A stretch of DNA of 64,000 bases from RUG369 sp050949645 (GCA_050949645.1 JBMNGC010000001.1:2356001-2420000); one strand, 5' to 3'; shown: positions 47,750 through 56,949, numbered from the stretch's first letter. Notes: a model not told the origin generated them from the letters alone. Translations and numbers: made by a program.

Positions 47750-50083
47750 ATGCCGAAAATCTCTCGTTTAATTTTAGCGGCGCTCTTAATGCTGGCGGTC
47801 GCGCCCTATTCTTTAAGCGCGCAGGAGCTCTCCACTGGCGCGCTTTTTGTCGAAGCGGAAAGTTTTGCCGATAAGGGCGGCTGGGTCGTTGACACGCAGT
47901 CGATCGGGCAAGTCGGGTCCGCTTACCTCCTCGCGCATGGCTGGGGAACGCCCGTCGGCGACGCCAAGACTCGCGTCGCCTTCCCTGAGCCCGGCGAATA
48001 TCGCGTCTACGCGCGCACACGAAACTGGGTCTCCCCGTGGACGACCGACTATGCGCCCGGCAGATTCCAGCTTGCTGTCGACGGCGAGCTTCTGCCGACC
48101 GAATTTGGAACGGAACCCGGCGACTGGGCGTGGCAGAAAGGCGACGTGATCTCAATCGCCGACGATCGGCTCGACGTTGAACTCGCGCTGCGCGACCTTT
48201 CGGGCTTCGACGGTCGCGTCGACGCGCTCTTCTTTGCGCCCGAGGACTCTGACGGCGCGCCGCCGAACGACCTGGCGTCGCTCGCGACGCTCCGCCGCGA
48301 GGCGCTCAAGCTTCCGGAGACGCCCGAAGTCGCCGCCGACGGCAAAGTCTACGATCTCGTCGTCGTTGGCGGCGGGATCGCGGGGACCTGCGCAGCGGTC
48401 GCGGCGGCGCGTCTCGGCGCTTCCGTCGCCTTCATCCAGGACCGGCCCGTCCTAGGCGGCAATGGCAGTACGGAAGTTCGCGTCCATCTCAACGGCGATA
48501 TCAACCAGCAGCCCTATCCCAACCTCGGCAATCTGACGCACCTTATGGGGCCTCACGGGGGCGGTAACGCGCGTGAAGCGGCCCATTATAAGGACTCCAA
48601 GCGGTTAGATCTCGTTTTGGCGGAGGAGAATATCGACCTCTATCTAAACGTTCGCGTCGACGGCGTCGAAGTTGAGGAAGTCGACGGGGCACGACGCATC
48701 GTTAGCGTCGTCGGAACCAACGTTGAAACGAACGTTCCAACCCGGTTCCTCGGCAAGCTCTTCTCGGACTGCACGGGCGACGGCGAGGTCGGTTATCTCG
48801 CGGGCGCCGACTGGCGCATGGGTCGAGAAGCGCGTTTCGAGTATGACGAACCGAGCGCTCCGGAAGAACCGGACTCGATGACGATGGGGTCGTCGGTTCA
48901 GTGGAATACGGCGGACGCGGGCGAGCCGACGAGCTTCCCAGAACTTCCGTGGGCGATCCGCTTCAGCGAAGAGACGATCAGGCACGCCGTCCATGGAGAC
49001 TGGGACTGGGAAGGCGGTATGGATCGCGACCAGATCACCGATATGGAGCGCATTCGCGACAATGGCCTGCGCGCCGCGTATGGACACTGGTCGTACATGA
49101 AAAACCATATGGAAGGCGAATGGGCGCAAAAAGTTGAGAATCTGAAACTCAACTGGGTCGCGTTCATCGCCGGCAAGAGGGAATCGCGGCGACTACTCGG
49201 CGACGTCGTCCTGAGAGAACAGGATATTATCGGCGAAAAGAAATTTGACGACGCGTCCGTTACGACTACCTGGTCGATCGACCTTCATTATCCTGAGCCG
49301 TCGAATATGAAGCATTTCCCAGGCGAGGAATTCCGCGCAATCTGCGATCAGGTTCAGATCCGTCCCTATGCTATCCCCTATCGATGCTTCTATTCCCGGA
49401 ACGTGGATAACCTGTTCATGGCGGGTCGCGATATCAGCGTCACGCACATAGCGCTCGGGACAATCCGCGTCATGCGCACCGGTGGAATGATGGGCGAAGT
49501 CGTTGGAATGGCGGCGTCGATCTGCAAGGCGCACGACTGCCTGCCGCGCGACGTTTACGCGACATACCTTGACGAGCTCAAAGCCCTCATGGAAAAGGGA
49601 GTCGCGCCGCCGCCGCCCAAAGCGGACCCGGCGAACTTCAAAGCGCCGACCGCGCCAAACCTCGCGCTTAATGCTAAAGTCGCCGTTTCAAGCGAATATA
49701 AAACCGTTTCCTATCCCGCGCACTACATCAACGATGGGAAATTTGACCTAAGCGATAACTCCTGTCGCTGGGTCAGCGACGTTGACGACGGCCATTGGTT
49801 CGACCTCATCTTCGACGAACCAACGACGATCGACACGGCTATTGTCGTCTCCGGTCAGGCGCCAGGTAAAACGCCGTTGCGAGATTTCCACATCATGTAC
49901 GAAAAGGACGGACGTCTCGTCGACCTTAACGGCGCGGAAATCGCCGACAACGAATCGACAATCGTAGCGTTCCACTTCCCTGAAACGACGTCAACGCGAT
50001 TCCGATTCGTCATCACTCACACTCCTCTTGCGCGAGTCTGGGAAGCCGCGCTTTATCATACCGCCGACGCGGAAAAGAAATAA
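47750..50083 (+). CDS. Secreted FAD-dependent oxidoreductase with C-terminal discoidin-like domain
   Basis: 777 aa. The ATG at 47750 follows AGAGGAG and starts a signal peptide (to about residue 25). The N-terminal part (about 28-165) looks like a carbohydrate-binding beta-sandwich (VEAESFADKGGWVVDTQ). The dinucleotide-binding motif is VVGGGIAGTCAAVAAARLGA near residue 204, with the FAD_oxidored type continuation GGNGSTEVRVHLNGD and DCTGDGEVGYLAGADWRMG. The C-terminal 130 residues (about 640-775) resemble an F5/8 type C (discoidin) domain: NLALNAKVAVSSEYKT and FRFVITHTPLARVWEAALYH. Export of an FAD enzyme without a Tat signal is notable. Substrate unknown, sugar-related by domain set. Confidence 0.87.
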   Translation: MPKISRLILAALLMLAVAPYSLSAQELSTGALFVEAESFADKGGWVVDTQSIGQVGSAYLLAHGWGTPVGDAKTRVAFPEPGEYRVYARTRNWVSPWTTDYAPGRFQLAVDGELLPTEFGTEPGDWAWQKGDVISIADDRLDVELALRDLSGFDGRVDALFFAPEDSDGAPPNDLASLATLRREALKLPETPEVAADGKVYDLVVVGGGIAGTCAAVAAARLGASVAFIQDRPVLGGNGSTEVRVHLNGDINQQPYPNLGNLTHLMGPHGGGNAREAAHYKDSKRLDLVLAEENIDLYLNVRVDGVEVEEVDGARRIVSVVGTNVETNVPTRFLGKLFSDCTGDGEVGYLAGADWRMGREARFEYDEPSAPEEPDSMTMGSSVQWNTADAGEPTSFPELPWAIRFSEETIRHAVHGDWDWEGGMDRDQITDMERIRDNGLRAAYGHWSYMKNHMEGEWAQKVENLKLNWVAFIAGKRESRRLLGDVVLREQDIIGEKKFDDASVTTTWSIDLHYPEPSNMKHFPGEEFRAICDQVQIRPYAIPYRCFYSRNVDNLFMAGRDISVTHIALGTIRVMRTGGMMGEVVGMAASICKAHDCLPRDVYATYLDELKALMEKGVAPPPPKADPANFKAPTAPNLALNAKVAVSSEYKTVSYPAHYINDGKFDLSDNSCRWVSDVDDGHWFDLIFDEPTTIDTAIVVSGQAPGKTPLRDFHIMYEKDGRLVDLNGAEIADNESTIVAFHFPETTSTRFRFVITHTPLARVWEAALYHTADAEKK

Positions 50084-50098
50084 CGGCATGTGAAATGG

Positions 50099-50129
50099 AA
50101 CCGCTCCTTTCTCAATAAAGGGGCGGTTT
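50099..50129 (+). terminator. Rho-independent terminator after the FAD oxidoreductase gene
   Basis: 12 bp stem AACCGCTCCTTT paired with AAAGGGGCGGTT (one G-T pair), with a 6 nt loop, followed by TTCGTT. The T-run is weak. Confidence 0.7.
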
Positions 50130-50438
50130 CGTTCGAACCTCTGATGAACCCTCTCTCTCCCTAGTATCTCTTATGGCGCTGAGGAATCGCGTTTAAAGAT
50201 TTCTCCTTCGATCATTTTTCTAGTTCTTCTTTTATATTCCTTGCGTAAGTCTCATCAATTTTTATAGTTAGCGTCTTTATACTGGCGAAGGAAAAACGCC
50301 TCCTCTAACCCCTGGGCTGGGTTATTTTATCTCGCTGTATATAGTGTTTCAATTCAGAAGCAGGGCGATCATTTCTTGACGGCCTTAACGCCCTTCCCGT
50401 GCAAGCTCCTCTTTCGGCCTTGCATAGGCGAGGAAAAA
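50130..50438. other. AT-rich region upstream of the small membrane protein and scpA
   Basis: About 310 bp without a supportable gene. It is AT-rich (T-tracts near 50200-50240) and carries one promoter candidate (50241-50268). Confidence 0.4.
50241..50268 (+). promoter_or_regulatory. Candidate promoter for the small membrane protein and scpA
   Basis: TTGCGT (50241-50246), 16 bp, TATAGT (50263-50268), pointing toward the next genes. Moderate match. Confidence 0.4.
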
Positions 50439-50708
50439 ATGCCAACGTTCTCTGACGGCGCATGGAAGCGTCGTACCGGCGGAGACAGAACTCAGGAAGA
50501 TAAAATGCAGACGCTCTTTATTTTGGCGCTGTGCGCGATTGCGCTTGGCGGTTCTTTGATTAAGGGCGCGACGTTTGGCCTCTATACTGATTACCAGCCG
50601 AAACGTCATGAAGACGAGGCTCCATCAGCCCAGGGCGTCGGCGACAGACTCGAAGCGAACGTTGCGTTTTACGAGTTTTCTGAGTTCGATTCGGATCTCT
50701 CGATCTGA
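50439..50708 (+). CDS. Small single-pass membrane protein, unknown function
   Basis: About 89 aa with one hydrophobic segment TLFILALCAIALGGSLIKGA following a positively charged N-terminus (MPTFSDGAWKRRTGG), and an acidic end. GAGGA precedes the ATG at 50439. An in-frame ATG at 50505 with AGGAAG upstream would give a 67-residue form starting at the hydrophobic segment, and the two cannot be separated by sequence. The gene ends 38 bp before scpA and is probably co-transcribed. No family recognised. Confidence 0.55.
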   Translation: MPTFSDGAWKRRTGGDRTQEDKMQTLFILALCAIALGGSLIKGATFGLYTDYQPKRHEDEAPSAQGVGDRLEANVAFYEFSEFDSDLSI

Positions 50709-50746
50709 AGAGCGGCGCCGCTCGAGGGGTCAGGGAGGAGTACGTC

Positions 50747-51520
50747 ATGTTTTCGGTCAAGCTCGACGCGTTCTGCGGTCCTATCGATCTACTCCTGTAC
50801 CTTGTGCGTAAACGCGAGCTCGACGTTTTCGACGTCCCGATCGCCGACGTCGCGGACCAGTTTCTGCTTTTTATCGAGACGCTCGAAACGCTCAACCTCG
50901 ACACGATCGGCGAATTTATCACAACGGCAAGCGCGCTCATCGAAATCAAATCCTTTCAAGCGCTCCCGACCGAAGACGAAAAAGCGAACGAAGAAATCGA
51001 AGACCCGAGACGCGATCTTGTCTCGCAGCTCCTCGCTTATAAGAAATTCTGCGAAAATGCCGGCCTCCTCGAAGAACGAGGACGAAGCTGGCAGCGCCGC
51101 TATCCGCGGCTCTCAAACGATTTACCGAACCGCGAGCGCAATCTTGCGGAAGAGCCGATTCAGAACGTTGAACTTTGGGACCTCGTCGGCGCTTTTGGGC
51201 GAATTCTGCGCGAAAAAACGCCGACCTTCCGACACGTCATGAAGGGCGACGAGACCCCGACGTCCGAACATATTAAGCGCGTCTACTCGCGCCTCAAGAT
51301 CGAGCGTTCCCTCTTCTTTACGGACCTCTTCAGCGACGCGGACCGCAAAGCGACGCTCGTTGGAATCTTTCTGGCGATTCTAGAACTTGCCAAACACGGC
51401 TATATCCTCGTTTCGCAGAACGAGGCCTTCGAAGACATTAGAATCTCATATTGTGAAAATGCGAGACCTCTCGATTTCGTGACCCTGACGGAATTCGATC
51501 ACATCGCTCAGGCAGGTTGA
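50747..51520 (+). CDS. scpA: Segregation and condensation protein A
   Basis: Kleisin subunit that bridges the SMC head domains and carries the ScpB dimer in chromosome condensation. 257 aa. Seen: the conserved N-terminus FCGPIDLLLYLVRKRELDVFDVPIADV, FLLFIETLETLNLDTIGEFITTASALIEIKSFQALP, DPRRDLVSQLLAYKKFCENAGLL, and the C-terminal winged-helix end with FLAILELAKHGYILVSQNEAFEDI. GGAGG precedes the ATG. scpB lies about 39 kb away, an unlinked arrangement for genes often adjacent. Confidence 0.93.
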   Translation: MFSVKLDAFCGPIDLLLYLVRKRELDVFDVPIADVADQFLLFIETLETLNLDTIGEFITTASALIEIKSFQALPTEDEKANEEIEDPRRDLVSQLLAYKKFCENAGLLEERGRSWQRRYPRLSNDLPNRERNLAEEPIQNVELWDLVGAFGRILREKTPTFRHVMKGDETPTSEHIKRVYSRLKIERSLFFTDLFSDADRKATLVGIFLAILELAKHGYILVSQNEAFEDIRISYCENARPLDFVTLTEFDHIAQAG

Positions 51521-51553
51521 GACCCGCTCAAGCGCCGCCGACGTCGTCAAGCG

Positions 51554-52108
51554 TTAAACGTTGACGCCAAAGTCTTTGGCGATCGCGTAGAGTCCGCCGC
51601 TTCGACCTTCACCTGCCGCGTAGAAGCGCCATTTTCCGTCGCTTCGGACAAACTCGCCGACGACAACCGCCGATTCGTTGCCCGCGTCCTTCGTAAGCTC
51701 GTAGCGCGCGAGTTCTTTCTCCGACGCGACGTCGACGAGCCTGACGCGCGCCGAGCTGAGCGCGCCAAAATTCTGACGACGCTCGGCGCCCTTGTAAATC
51801 GTCGCCGTAATAGCGACTCTGACAATCGCTTCAGGAATTTTATAGAGATCGACGACGATCGTTTCATTCTCGCCCTCCTCGTCGTCGCTTAGGTGCGCGA
51901 CGGAACCGTCGGGAGATTCGGGCTGATTGTAGAAAACGAAGCCGGAATCGTCGAGGACCTTGCCGTCTTGACCGAGCATAAAGGCGCTCGCGTCAAGATC
52001 AAAGTCTCTAACGGGCTTCACTCGGAAATTCCAGCTTAGTCCGATACGAATGAGTTTTTGTTTCGCGTTACCCGACGCGTTCTGCCCTTTGACGGGTTCG
52101 GAAGTCAT
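51554..52108 (-). CDS. TerD-family calcium-binding stress protein
   Basis: About 184 aa TerD domain. Seen: LIRIGLSWNFRVKPVRDFDLDASAFMLGQDGKV with the acidic calcium-binding DFDLDAS, DDSGFVFYNQPESPDGSVAHLSDD with the second acidic site, DLYKIPEAIVRVAITATIYKGAERRQNFG, and the C-terminal YAIAKDFGVNV end. TerD proteins belong to tellurium-resistance and general stress loci, but here it stands alone with no TerA/B/C/Z neighbours. I chose the ATG at 52108, which follows AAGGGAA; an in-frame TTG at 52261 would add about 51 residues with no family match. Convergent with scpA. Confidence 0.88.
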   Translation of the reverse strand: MTSEPVKGQNASGNAKQKLIRIGLSWNFRVKPVRDFDLDASAFMLGQDGKVLDDSGFVFYNQPESPDGSVAHLSDDEEGENETIVVDLYKIPEAIVRVAITATIYKGAERRQNFGALSSARVRLVDVASEKELARYELTKDAGNESAVVVGEFVRSDGKWRFYAAGEGRSGGLYAIAKDFGVNV

Positions 52109-52457
52109 GACGGCGTTCCCTTGTGACGGCGGCGAATGAATGACGCCGCGCTGCGATGAACTTCTGGCGACGGTCTGAAAAACGCTCCGCGTCATTCCTT
52201 CATCGCTTAATATACGAGCGTTTCCGAGACCTCCTTTGAATTTTACACGCTTTGAAGTCAAATAAAAGAGCAGACGAAAGCGCGCCGCCTTCTATCGCTT
52301 GTCAGTCAGGTTCTCGTCGAAGAGCTGAGTCGAAGAAAATGGGGAAGAAAGTCCCTGAATGAAGAGAGTTTGTCCGAACGAGCGGCGTGGTCAGAGGACT
52401 CCTTGGAGCGCCAAGCCACAAAAAAAGGCAGGCGCTTTGCGTCCTGCCTTGGAGAAG
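52109..52457. other. Region between terD and tRNA-Cys
   Basis: About 350 bp without an independent gene. Upstream of the chosen TerD start the frame stays open for about 50 codons but shows no family match. It includes the terminator of the tRNA gene (52419-52450). Confidence 0.4.
52419..52450 (-). terminator. Terminator after tRNA-Cys
   Basis: Stem AAGGCAGG/CCTGCCTT (52425-52432 and 52443-52450), which on the minus strand is followed by TTTTTTT (A-run from 52419). Confidence 0.8.
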
Positions 52458-52530
52458 AGGCGTCGACCGGACTCGAACCGGTAAATGACGGATTTGCAAT
52501 CCGTTGCCTTAGCCATTTGGCTACGACGCC
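52458..52530 (-). tRNA. tRNA-Cys (GCA)
   Basis: 73 nt on the minus strand. Acceptor stem GGCGTCG/CGACGCC, discriminator U as expected for tRNA-Cys, D arm TAGCCAAATGGCTAA, anticodon stem-loop ACGGA-TTGCAAA-TCCGT with anticodon GCA, and T arm CCGGTTCGAGTCCGG. The 3' CCA is not encoded. A promoter candidate lies just upstream and a terminator just downstream, so it may form its own transcription unit. Confidence 0.95.
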
Positions 52531-52546
52531 GAAAGGGTATGGGAGT

Positions 52547-52574
52547 ATGATACCGGAAAATGGCCCCCACGCAA
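52547..52574 (-). promoter_or_regulatory. Candidate promoter for tRNA-Cys
   Basis: On the minus strand TTGCGT (complement of 52569-52574), 16 bp, TATCAT (complement of 52547-52552), 16 bp upstream of the tRNA 5' end and just past the coaD stop. Confidence 0.4.
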
Positions 52575-52600
52575 GGTCAAATCGTGAACTTTTTCAAAAT

Positions 52601-53116
52601 TCAACGCTCCGTCGTCTTCTCCGAAACCCTCTTCATTACCGCTTTGATCACGCTTTTCGGAACGAAGGCGTCGAGCGATCCTTCCTCGTATGCGCTGGCG
52701 ATCTCTTTGATGAGCGAGCTCGAGACGTGCGCGAGCTCCCCGTCCGCTATGAGGAAGAGCGTCTCAATCTCCGAATCCAGGCAACGGTTCGCCATCATCA
52801 TCGTTAGCTCAGCGGGTATGTCCGTAAGAGGACGCACCCCGCGAATGATGACGCGCGCGCCCAGGCGCTTCGCGAAGCTCACCGTGAGACCCGTGTACGT
52901 GGTCGTCTCGACGTTGTCGAGCTTTCGTTCGAGCGTCGCCTCGCGTATCATCGCGCAACGTTCGCCGGTCGAAAACCACGGTTCCTTGACCGGATTTTCT
53001 CCAACGGCAACGACGAGCCGATCGAAGAGCTTGCTTGCGCGCTCAATGACGTTGAGATGTCCCAGCGTGATCGGATCGAAAGTGCCGGGATAGACGGCCA
53101 GTTTAACGGAACCCAT
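52601..53116 (-). CDS. coaD: Phosphopantetheine adenylyltransferase
   Basis: Transfers AMP to 4'-phosphopantetheine to make dephospho-CoA, the penultimate step of CoA synthesis. 171 aa. Seen: AVYPGTFDPITLGHLNVIERA with the TxGH nucleotidyltransferase motif (H20), the ENPVKEPWFSTGERCAMI region, VIIRGVRPLTDIPAELTMMMANR, ETLFLIADGE, and the second motif VSSSLIKEIA. All fit the family. GGAGA precedes the ATG at proper spacing. The tRNA-Cys gene lies downstream on the same strand. Confidence 0.95.
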   Translation of the reverse strand: MGSVKLAVYPGTFDPITLGHLNVIERASKLFDRLVVAVGENPVKEPWFSTGERCAMIREATLERKLDNVETTTYTGLTVSFAKRLGARVIIRGVRPLTDIPAELTMMMANRCLDSEIETLFLIADGELAHVSSSLIKEIASAYEEGSLDAFVPKSVIKAVMKRVSEKTTER

Positions 53117-53527
53117 GATTATCTCCTGCGAGCGTTCAAACGATCAAAGGACGGAACGCGCGATCTGAATAAACAAGTTGTAGGGAAAGCTCGAGGGCGC
53201 GGCGCGCGCAAAGACGCGGAAAAAGGCCAAAACGAGCGTTATGGCGCGGCGCTTGCTCTCTACGGAATATTGACAAAGGGGCGACGCGCAATATAAATTC
53301 AATTATAGTTGATCATCAGGTTTTGCTATACCCCGAATAATCTTTATTCGTTATACTCCGCAAGGTCGAAACTTAAAGGCCGATGACGCGTCAAATTCCT
53401 GAAAGACTCCAGCTCGAGGTCGACGACTGCCGATTAAGCTGAGGCGCTCCGTCAGGCGAAACCCTCTGCGCTGACTAAGAAACGCGTCCCAAATGACAAC
53501 AACAGAAAAGAGATCTGACGAGAAAAA
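53117..53527. other. Region upstream of the GAF-HlyD cassette
   Basis: About 410 bp between coaD and the cassette. It contains a perfect 7 bp inverted repeat with a 3 nt centre (53334-53350) directly before a TATACT hexamer (53352-53357). No matching -35 at 16-18 bp was found, so this is only a possible regulated promoter. No coding sequence is supported. Confidence 0.4.
53334..53350. promoter_or_regulatory. Palindrome CGAATAA-TCT-TTATTCG upstream of the GAF-HlyD cassette
   Basis: Perfect 7 bp inverted repeat, immediately followed by TTATACT which could be a -10 hexamer, about 175 bp upstream of the first gene of the cassette. Candidate operator; function unproven. Confidence 0.3.
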
Positions 53528-55588
53528 ATGAGCCAAGAGCAGCAATACGATCAGAGCATGTTGGATCAGACGAAACAGCAGATACGCACTATCGTCGGTG
53601 AAATCGCCCAGATCTCGCGGTCCGACGTCCCTCAGGACGCGTTCCAGCAGGAATATCTCAACCGCGTTGTCCGCGCGCTCGGAGCAGTCGCCGGCGCGAT
53701 ATGGATCGCCGACGACTCCGGAAGGCTCTCGCTCGGCTATCAGGTCAATCTCCGCGAAGCGAAACTCCATGAGGACGAGGAAGCCAACAAGCTTCACTCT
53801 TATCTCCTCTACAAAACGTTGCGCTCTGACGACGAGACGGAAGCGCTCGTGCCGCCTCATTCGGGGGGCGAGGCCGCCAACGACGGCGGTAACCCGACCG
53901 ACTTCCTGCTCGTTCTCGGCGTCATTAGGACGGAACTTGAAAGAGTAGGGATCATTGAAATATTTAAGACCCCGACCTCGAACTCGTTAACTCAGCGCGG
54001 TTATCTCCAGTTCATGAAGCAGGTCGCGCGGTATGCGACCGACTATTATAAGAACCGTCAGCTTCGCAATTTTAGCGACCGCCAGAATCTCTGGACCCAG
54101 CTCGAGGATTTCACGCGCAATATCCATAAGACGCTCGACCTCAAGGAGACGGTCTACACCGTTGCGAACGAGAGCCGTCGGCTCGTCGAGTGCGACCGCG
54201 TCTCCGTCGCGATCTGTCGCGGACGCAAAGCGAAGATCGAAGCGGTGAGCGGTCAGGACATGGTCGACAAGCGTTCCGAGACCGTCAGGCTCCTTGGCGC
54301 GCTCGCGACCGCCGTCGTCGCCGTCAACGAGCCGATCTTCTATAACGGCGACTCGTCGCACCTCGCGCCGCAAGTCGAATCCGTCCTCGAGGAATACGTC
54401 GACGTGTCGCATACGAAAACGATCGTCGTCCATCCGCTCGTCGCGCGCACGATCGACGAAAAAGACTACGACGAAACGGAGCGCGACAAACTCGTTATTC
54501 CGCCCCCCTTCGGCGCGATCATTGTCGAGCAGATCGAAGACGCAAACGTCTCGGAGGCGATGAAGAAACGCATTGAAATCGTCGTCGAGCACGCGCGCGT
54601 CGCGGTCGGCAACGCGCTTGATCATAACTCGATCTTCCTGGCTCCGCTGTGGCAGACGCTCGGAAAATCGAAGGTTCTCGTCGCGGCACGAAATCTCCCT
54701 AAAACCCTCGCCGTACTTTTCGGAGTCTTGGCGCTTATCCTTGCGCTCATCTTCGTACCGTGGAATTTCAATATGCATTGCGACGGGTCGCTCCAACCGA
54801 TCGAGCGACGCAACGTCTTTGCGCGAGAGGCGGGCAAGATCGACCACCTCTACGTGCGTCACGGGTCCGTCGTCAAAGAAGGGGACGTGCTCCTCGAGCT
54901 TTCGAACAACGAGCTTGAATCGGAATGGCAAAAGAACGAAGGAGAGCTCAACGAGTGCGTCAAGCAGATCCTCGCGCTCAAGGAGGCAAGCTACGACGCC
55001 AAAGACGCGGAACGCATCCGCATCGCGGGCCAGCTCGCCCAATTTGCCGAACGTGAGAAATCGCTCAATCTGCAAAAACAAATCCTCAACGCTCGTCGCG
55101 AGGACCTCAAGGTTCGAGCCCCGATCGACGGTACGGTCATGACCTTCGACCTGGAAAATAAGTTGCGCAGTCGTCCGGTCCAGCCGGGACAGATCCTCAT
55201 GGAGGTCGCGAGACCTGAAGACGGACTGCTCCTGGAACTCCAGATGCCAGAAAAACGAATGGGCCATATCGACGACTACTTTCACAAACTTCTTGAAAAA
55301 GACCCGGACGCCGCGCTCAAAGCGCGCTTCGTCATGACGGTTGACCCGTCGAAAAACTATGACGCCACCGTTATTGAAGAGCATGACCGCGCGGAGAATC
55401 GCGGCACGGAGGAAACGACCGTCATGATCCGCGCGACGATCGACGATATCGAATCGCTTCCCCTCGGCGCTCGCGCGGGCGCGGGGGTCTCCGCAAAAAT
55501 ATATTGCGGCAAGCGCGCACTTGGGTACGTTTGGTTTAACGAATTGGTCGCGTTTCTCCAGAGAACGGTGCTCTTCTGGTTTGAATGA
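53528..55588 (+). CDS. GAF-domain / HlyD-like membrane fusion protein (cassette gene 1)
   Basis: 686 aa. The cytosolic N-terminal half contains GAF-type sensor sequence (about 185-370, LWTQLEDFTRNIHKTLDLKETVYTVANESRRLVECDRVSVAI), preceded by a shorter helical/GAF-like region (about 40-180). One transmembrane helix follows (about 388-409, LAVLFGVLALILALIFVPW). The periplasmic part (about 415-686) is HlyD-like: biotinyl-lipoyl-type half-motifs (GKIDHLYVRHGSVVKEGDVLLEL and VRAPIDGTVMTFDLENKL), a short coiled-coil, and a barrel end. It resembles a periplasmic adaptor controlled by a ligand-sensing domain. It opens the three-gene cassette; the next start is 31 bp after its stop. Confidence 0.85.
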   Translation: MSQEQQYDQSMLDQTKQQIRTIVGEIAQISRSDVPQDAFQQEYLNRVVRALGAVAGAIWIADDSGRLSLGYQVNLREAKLHEDEEANKLHSYLLYKTLRSDDETEALVPPHSGGEAANDGGNPTDFLLVLGVIRTELERVGIIEIFKTPTSNSLTQRGYLQFMKQVARYATDYYKNRQLRNFSDRQNLWTQLEDFTRNIHKTLDLKETVYTVANESRRLVECDRVSVAICRGRKAKIEAVSGQDMVDKRSETVRLLGALATAVVAVNEPIFYNGDSSHLAPQVESVLEEYVDVSHTKTIVVHPLVARTIDEKDYDETERDKLVIPPPFGAIIVEQIEDANVSEAMKKRIEIVVEHARVAVGNALDHNSIFLAPLWQTLGKSKVLVAARNLPKTLAVLFGVLALILALIFVPWNFNMHCDGSLQPIERRNVFAREAGKIDHLYVRHGSVVKEGDVLLELSNNELESEWQKNEGELNECVKQILALKEASYDAKDAERIRIAGQLAQFAEREKSLNLQKQILNARREDLKVRAPIDGTVMTFDLENKLRSRPVQPGQILMEVARPEDGLLLELQMPEKRMGHIDDYFHKLLEKDPDAALKARFVMTVDPSKNYDATVIEEHDRAENRGTEETTVMIRATIDDIESLPLGARAGAGVSAKIYCGKRALGYVWFNELVAFLQRTVLFWFE

Positions 55589-55619
55589 TCGCCAAAGCCG
55601 CGACGTCAAACCGTAAGGT

Positions 55620-56822
55620 ATGGAAAGAAAAATGATCAAGAATATTATATTAACCGCTTGCGCAGCCGTCGCGGCGACAGTCGTTCTTCCTATCGCTTAT
55701 GGCGTCGCTTTTACCGACGACGAGCTCGAGAAAACGCTCATGACGCCCCCCGCCGACGTCAACGTCGCGGCGCCGGCGTCTAGCTCGCGGACAGGCGCGG
55801 GCGCGACTGCTCCAAGACAGAGCTCGCCCTCGACGACCGCTTCGAGCATTCGTAGTTTCGCGCCCGTCGACCCCCTCGATTTGACGTCGGAGTCGGTCGA
55901 GAATGAGAAAGGCGATATCATCGTACGCAACGCTAAGGTCGAGATCCCCAAGGGCGAAGGCTACGAGGTGACGGTCAGCGCGAACGGTCAGGGACTTCTT
56001 TCGGAACTCGGGCTCTGCGCGGTCGACGCAAACGGCGAAGTCATCCTCAACGAAGACGGCTCGTCGCGACGACAGGTCCTTCGACGCGGAATGGTCGTCC
56101 ACAAGGGAGACGTGCTAGGCAAGCAGCAGGACGACGAGCTCGTTCAGGAACAAATCGTCGCGCAGCAGGAGCTGTTGGTGGCGGAAAAGGAGGCGGAAAA
56201 AACGCTTGAAATCGAGGTCGCGGAAGCCGCGGCGAGCGTCGCTCAGGCGTCCTACAAGCGCGCCGACGCACTCAACAGGGATATGCCGGGCGCCGTCTCG
56301 CAGGAAGAACTCCAAGAGAAATATTACGACTGGGTTCGCGCCCAAAAGTCGATCGAAAAAGCCAAGTACGACCTCGAAGTGAATCAGGAAAAGGTTAAGG
56401 TCGCAAAGGCGCGCGTCAATTCGACCAAGGTCCTGATTCGCAATCGTAAATTTTTCAGCCCAATCGACGGAATCATCGACGACGTATACCAGAACGAAGG
56501 TCAGTGGCTTCGCGAGGGAGACCAGGTGCTGCGAATCCTGCGCCTCGACAAGGTGCAAATCACTGGCGCGGTCGACGCGAAACTCTTCGCGCCGGAAGCG
56601 ATCGATCAGAAGGAGATCGAAGTTACGGTCCAACGACCGGGCATGCAAAGCCAGGTCCTCAGAGGGAAGATTGTATACGTTCGCCAAGTTGTGGAATCTG
56701 GTCACTACTATTTCTACGCCGACGTCGTCAACCAGGTCACCGATAAGGGATATTGGCTCCTTAATCCCGGTTCTCTCGTCACCATCACGATTCGCGGCGG
56801 TCAGGACGCCGGCCAAAACTGA
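55620..56822 (+). CDS. HlyD-like periplasmic adaptor (cassette gene 2)
   Basis: 400 aa with an N-terminal signal peptide or anchor (about 5-30), a Ser/Thr/Pro linker (about 45-80), and an adaptor architecture: lipoyl half-motif VLRRGMVVHKGDVLGKQ, a long helical hairpin (about 180-270, EQIVAQQELLVAEKEAEK to KVKVAKARVNSTK), the second half NRKFFSPIDGIIDDVYQNEGQWLREGDQVLRI, and a barrel domain to the end. It resembles RND/ABC membrane fusion proteins. A second possible start is the ATG at 55632. It stands between the GAF-HlyD gene and the M50 gene with gaps of 31 and 127 bp, so a single transcript is likely. Confidence 0.87.
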   Translation: MERKMIKNIILTACAAVAATVVLPIAYGVAFTDDELEKTLMTPPADVNVAAPASSSRTGAGATAPRQSSPSTTASSIRSFAPVDPLDLTSESVENEKGDIIVRNAKVEIPKGEGYEVTVSANGQGLLSELGLCAVDANGEVILNEDGSSRRQVLRRGMVVHKGDVLGKQQDDELVQEQIVAQQELLVAEKEAEKTLEIEVAEAAASVAQASYKRADALNRDMPGAVSQEELQEKYYDWVRAQKSIEKAKYDLEVNQEKVKVAKARVNSTKVLIRNRKFFSPIDGIIDDVYQNEGQWLREGDQVLRILRLDKVQITGAVDAKLFAPEAIDQKEIEVTVQRPGMQSQVLRGKIVYVRQVVESGHYYFYADVVNQVTDKGYWLLNPGSLVTITIRGGQDAGQN

Positions 56823-56949
56823 ATATCAATCGCGTCTGGCGATCTGCGGTCGAACTCTCGTCGTCCGTAGCGCCACGCTTCGTTTCGCAGGCGCAATACA
56901 AGCGTTGCGCCTGTAAGACGCTAACTATCCACCAGGAGTAGATTTAAGC

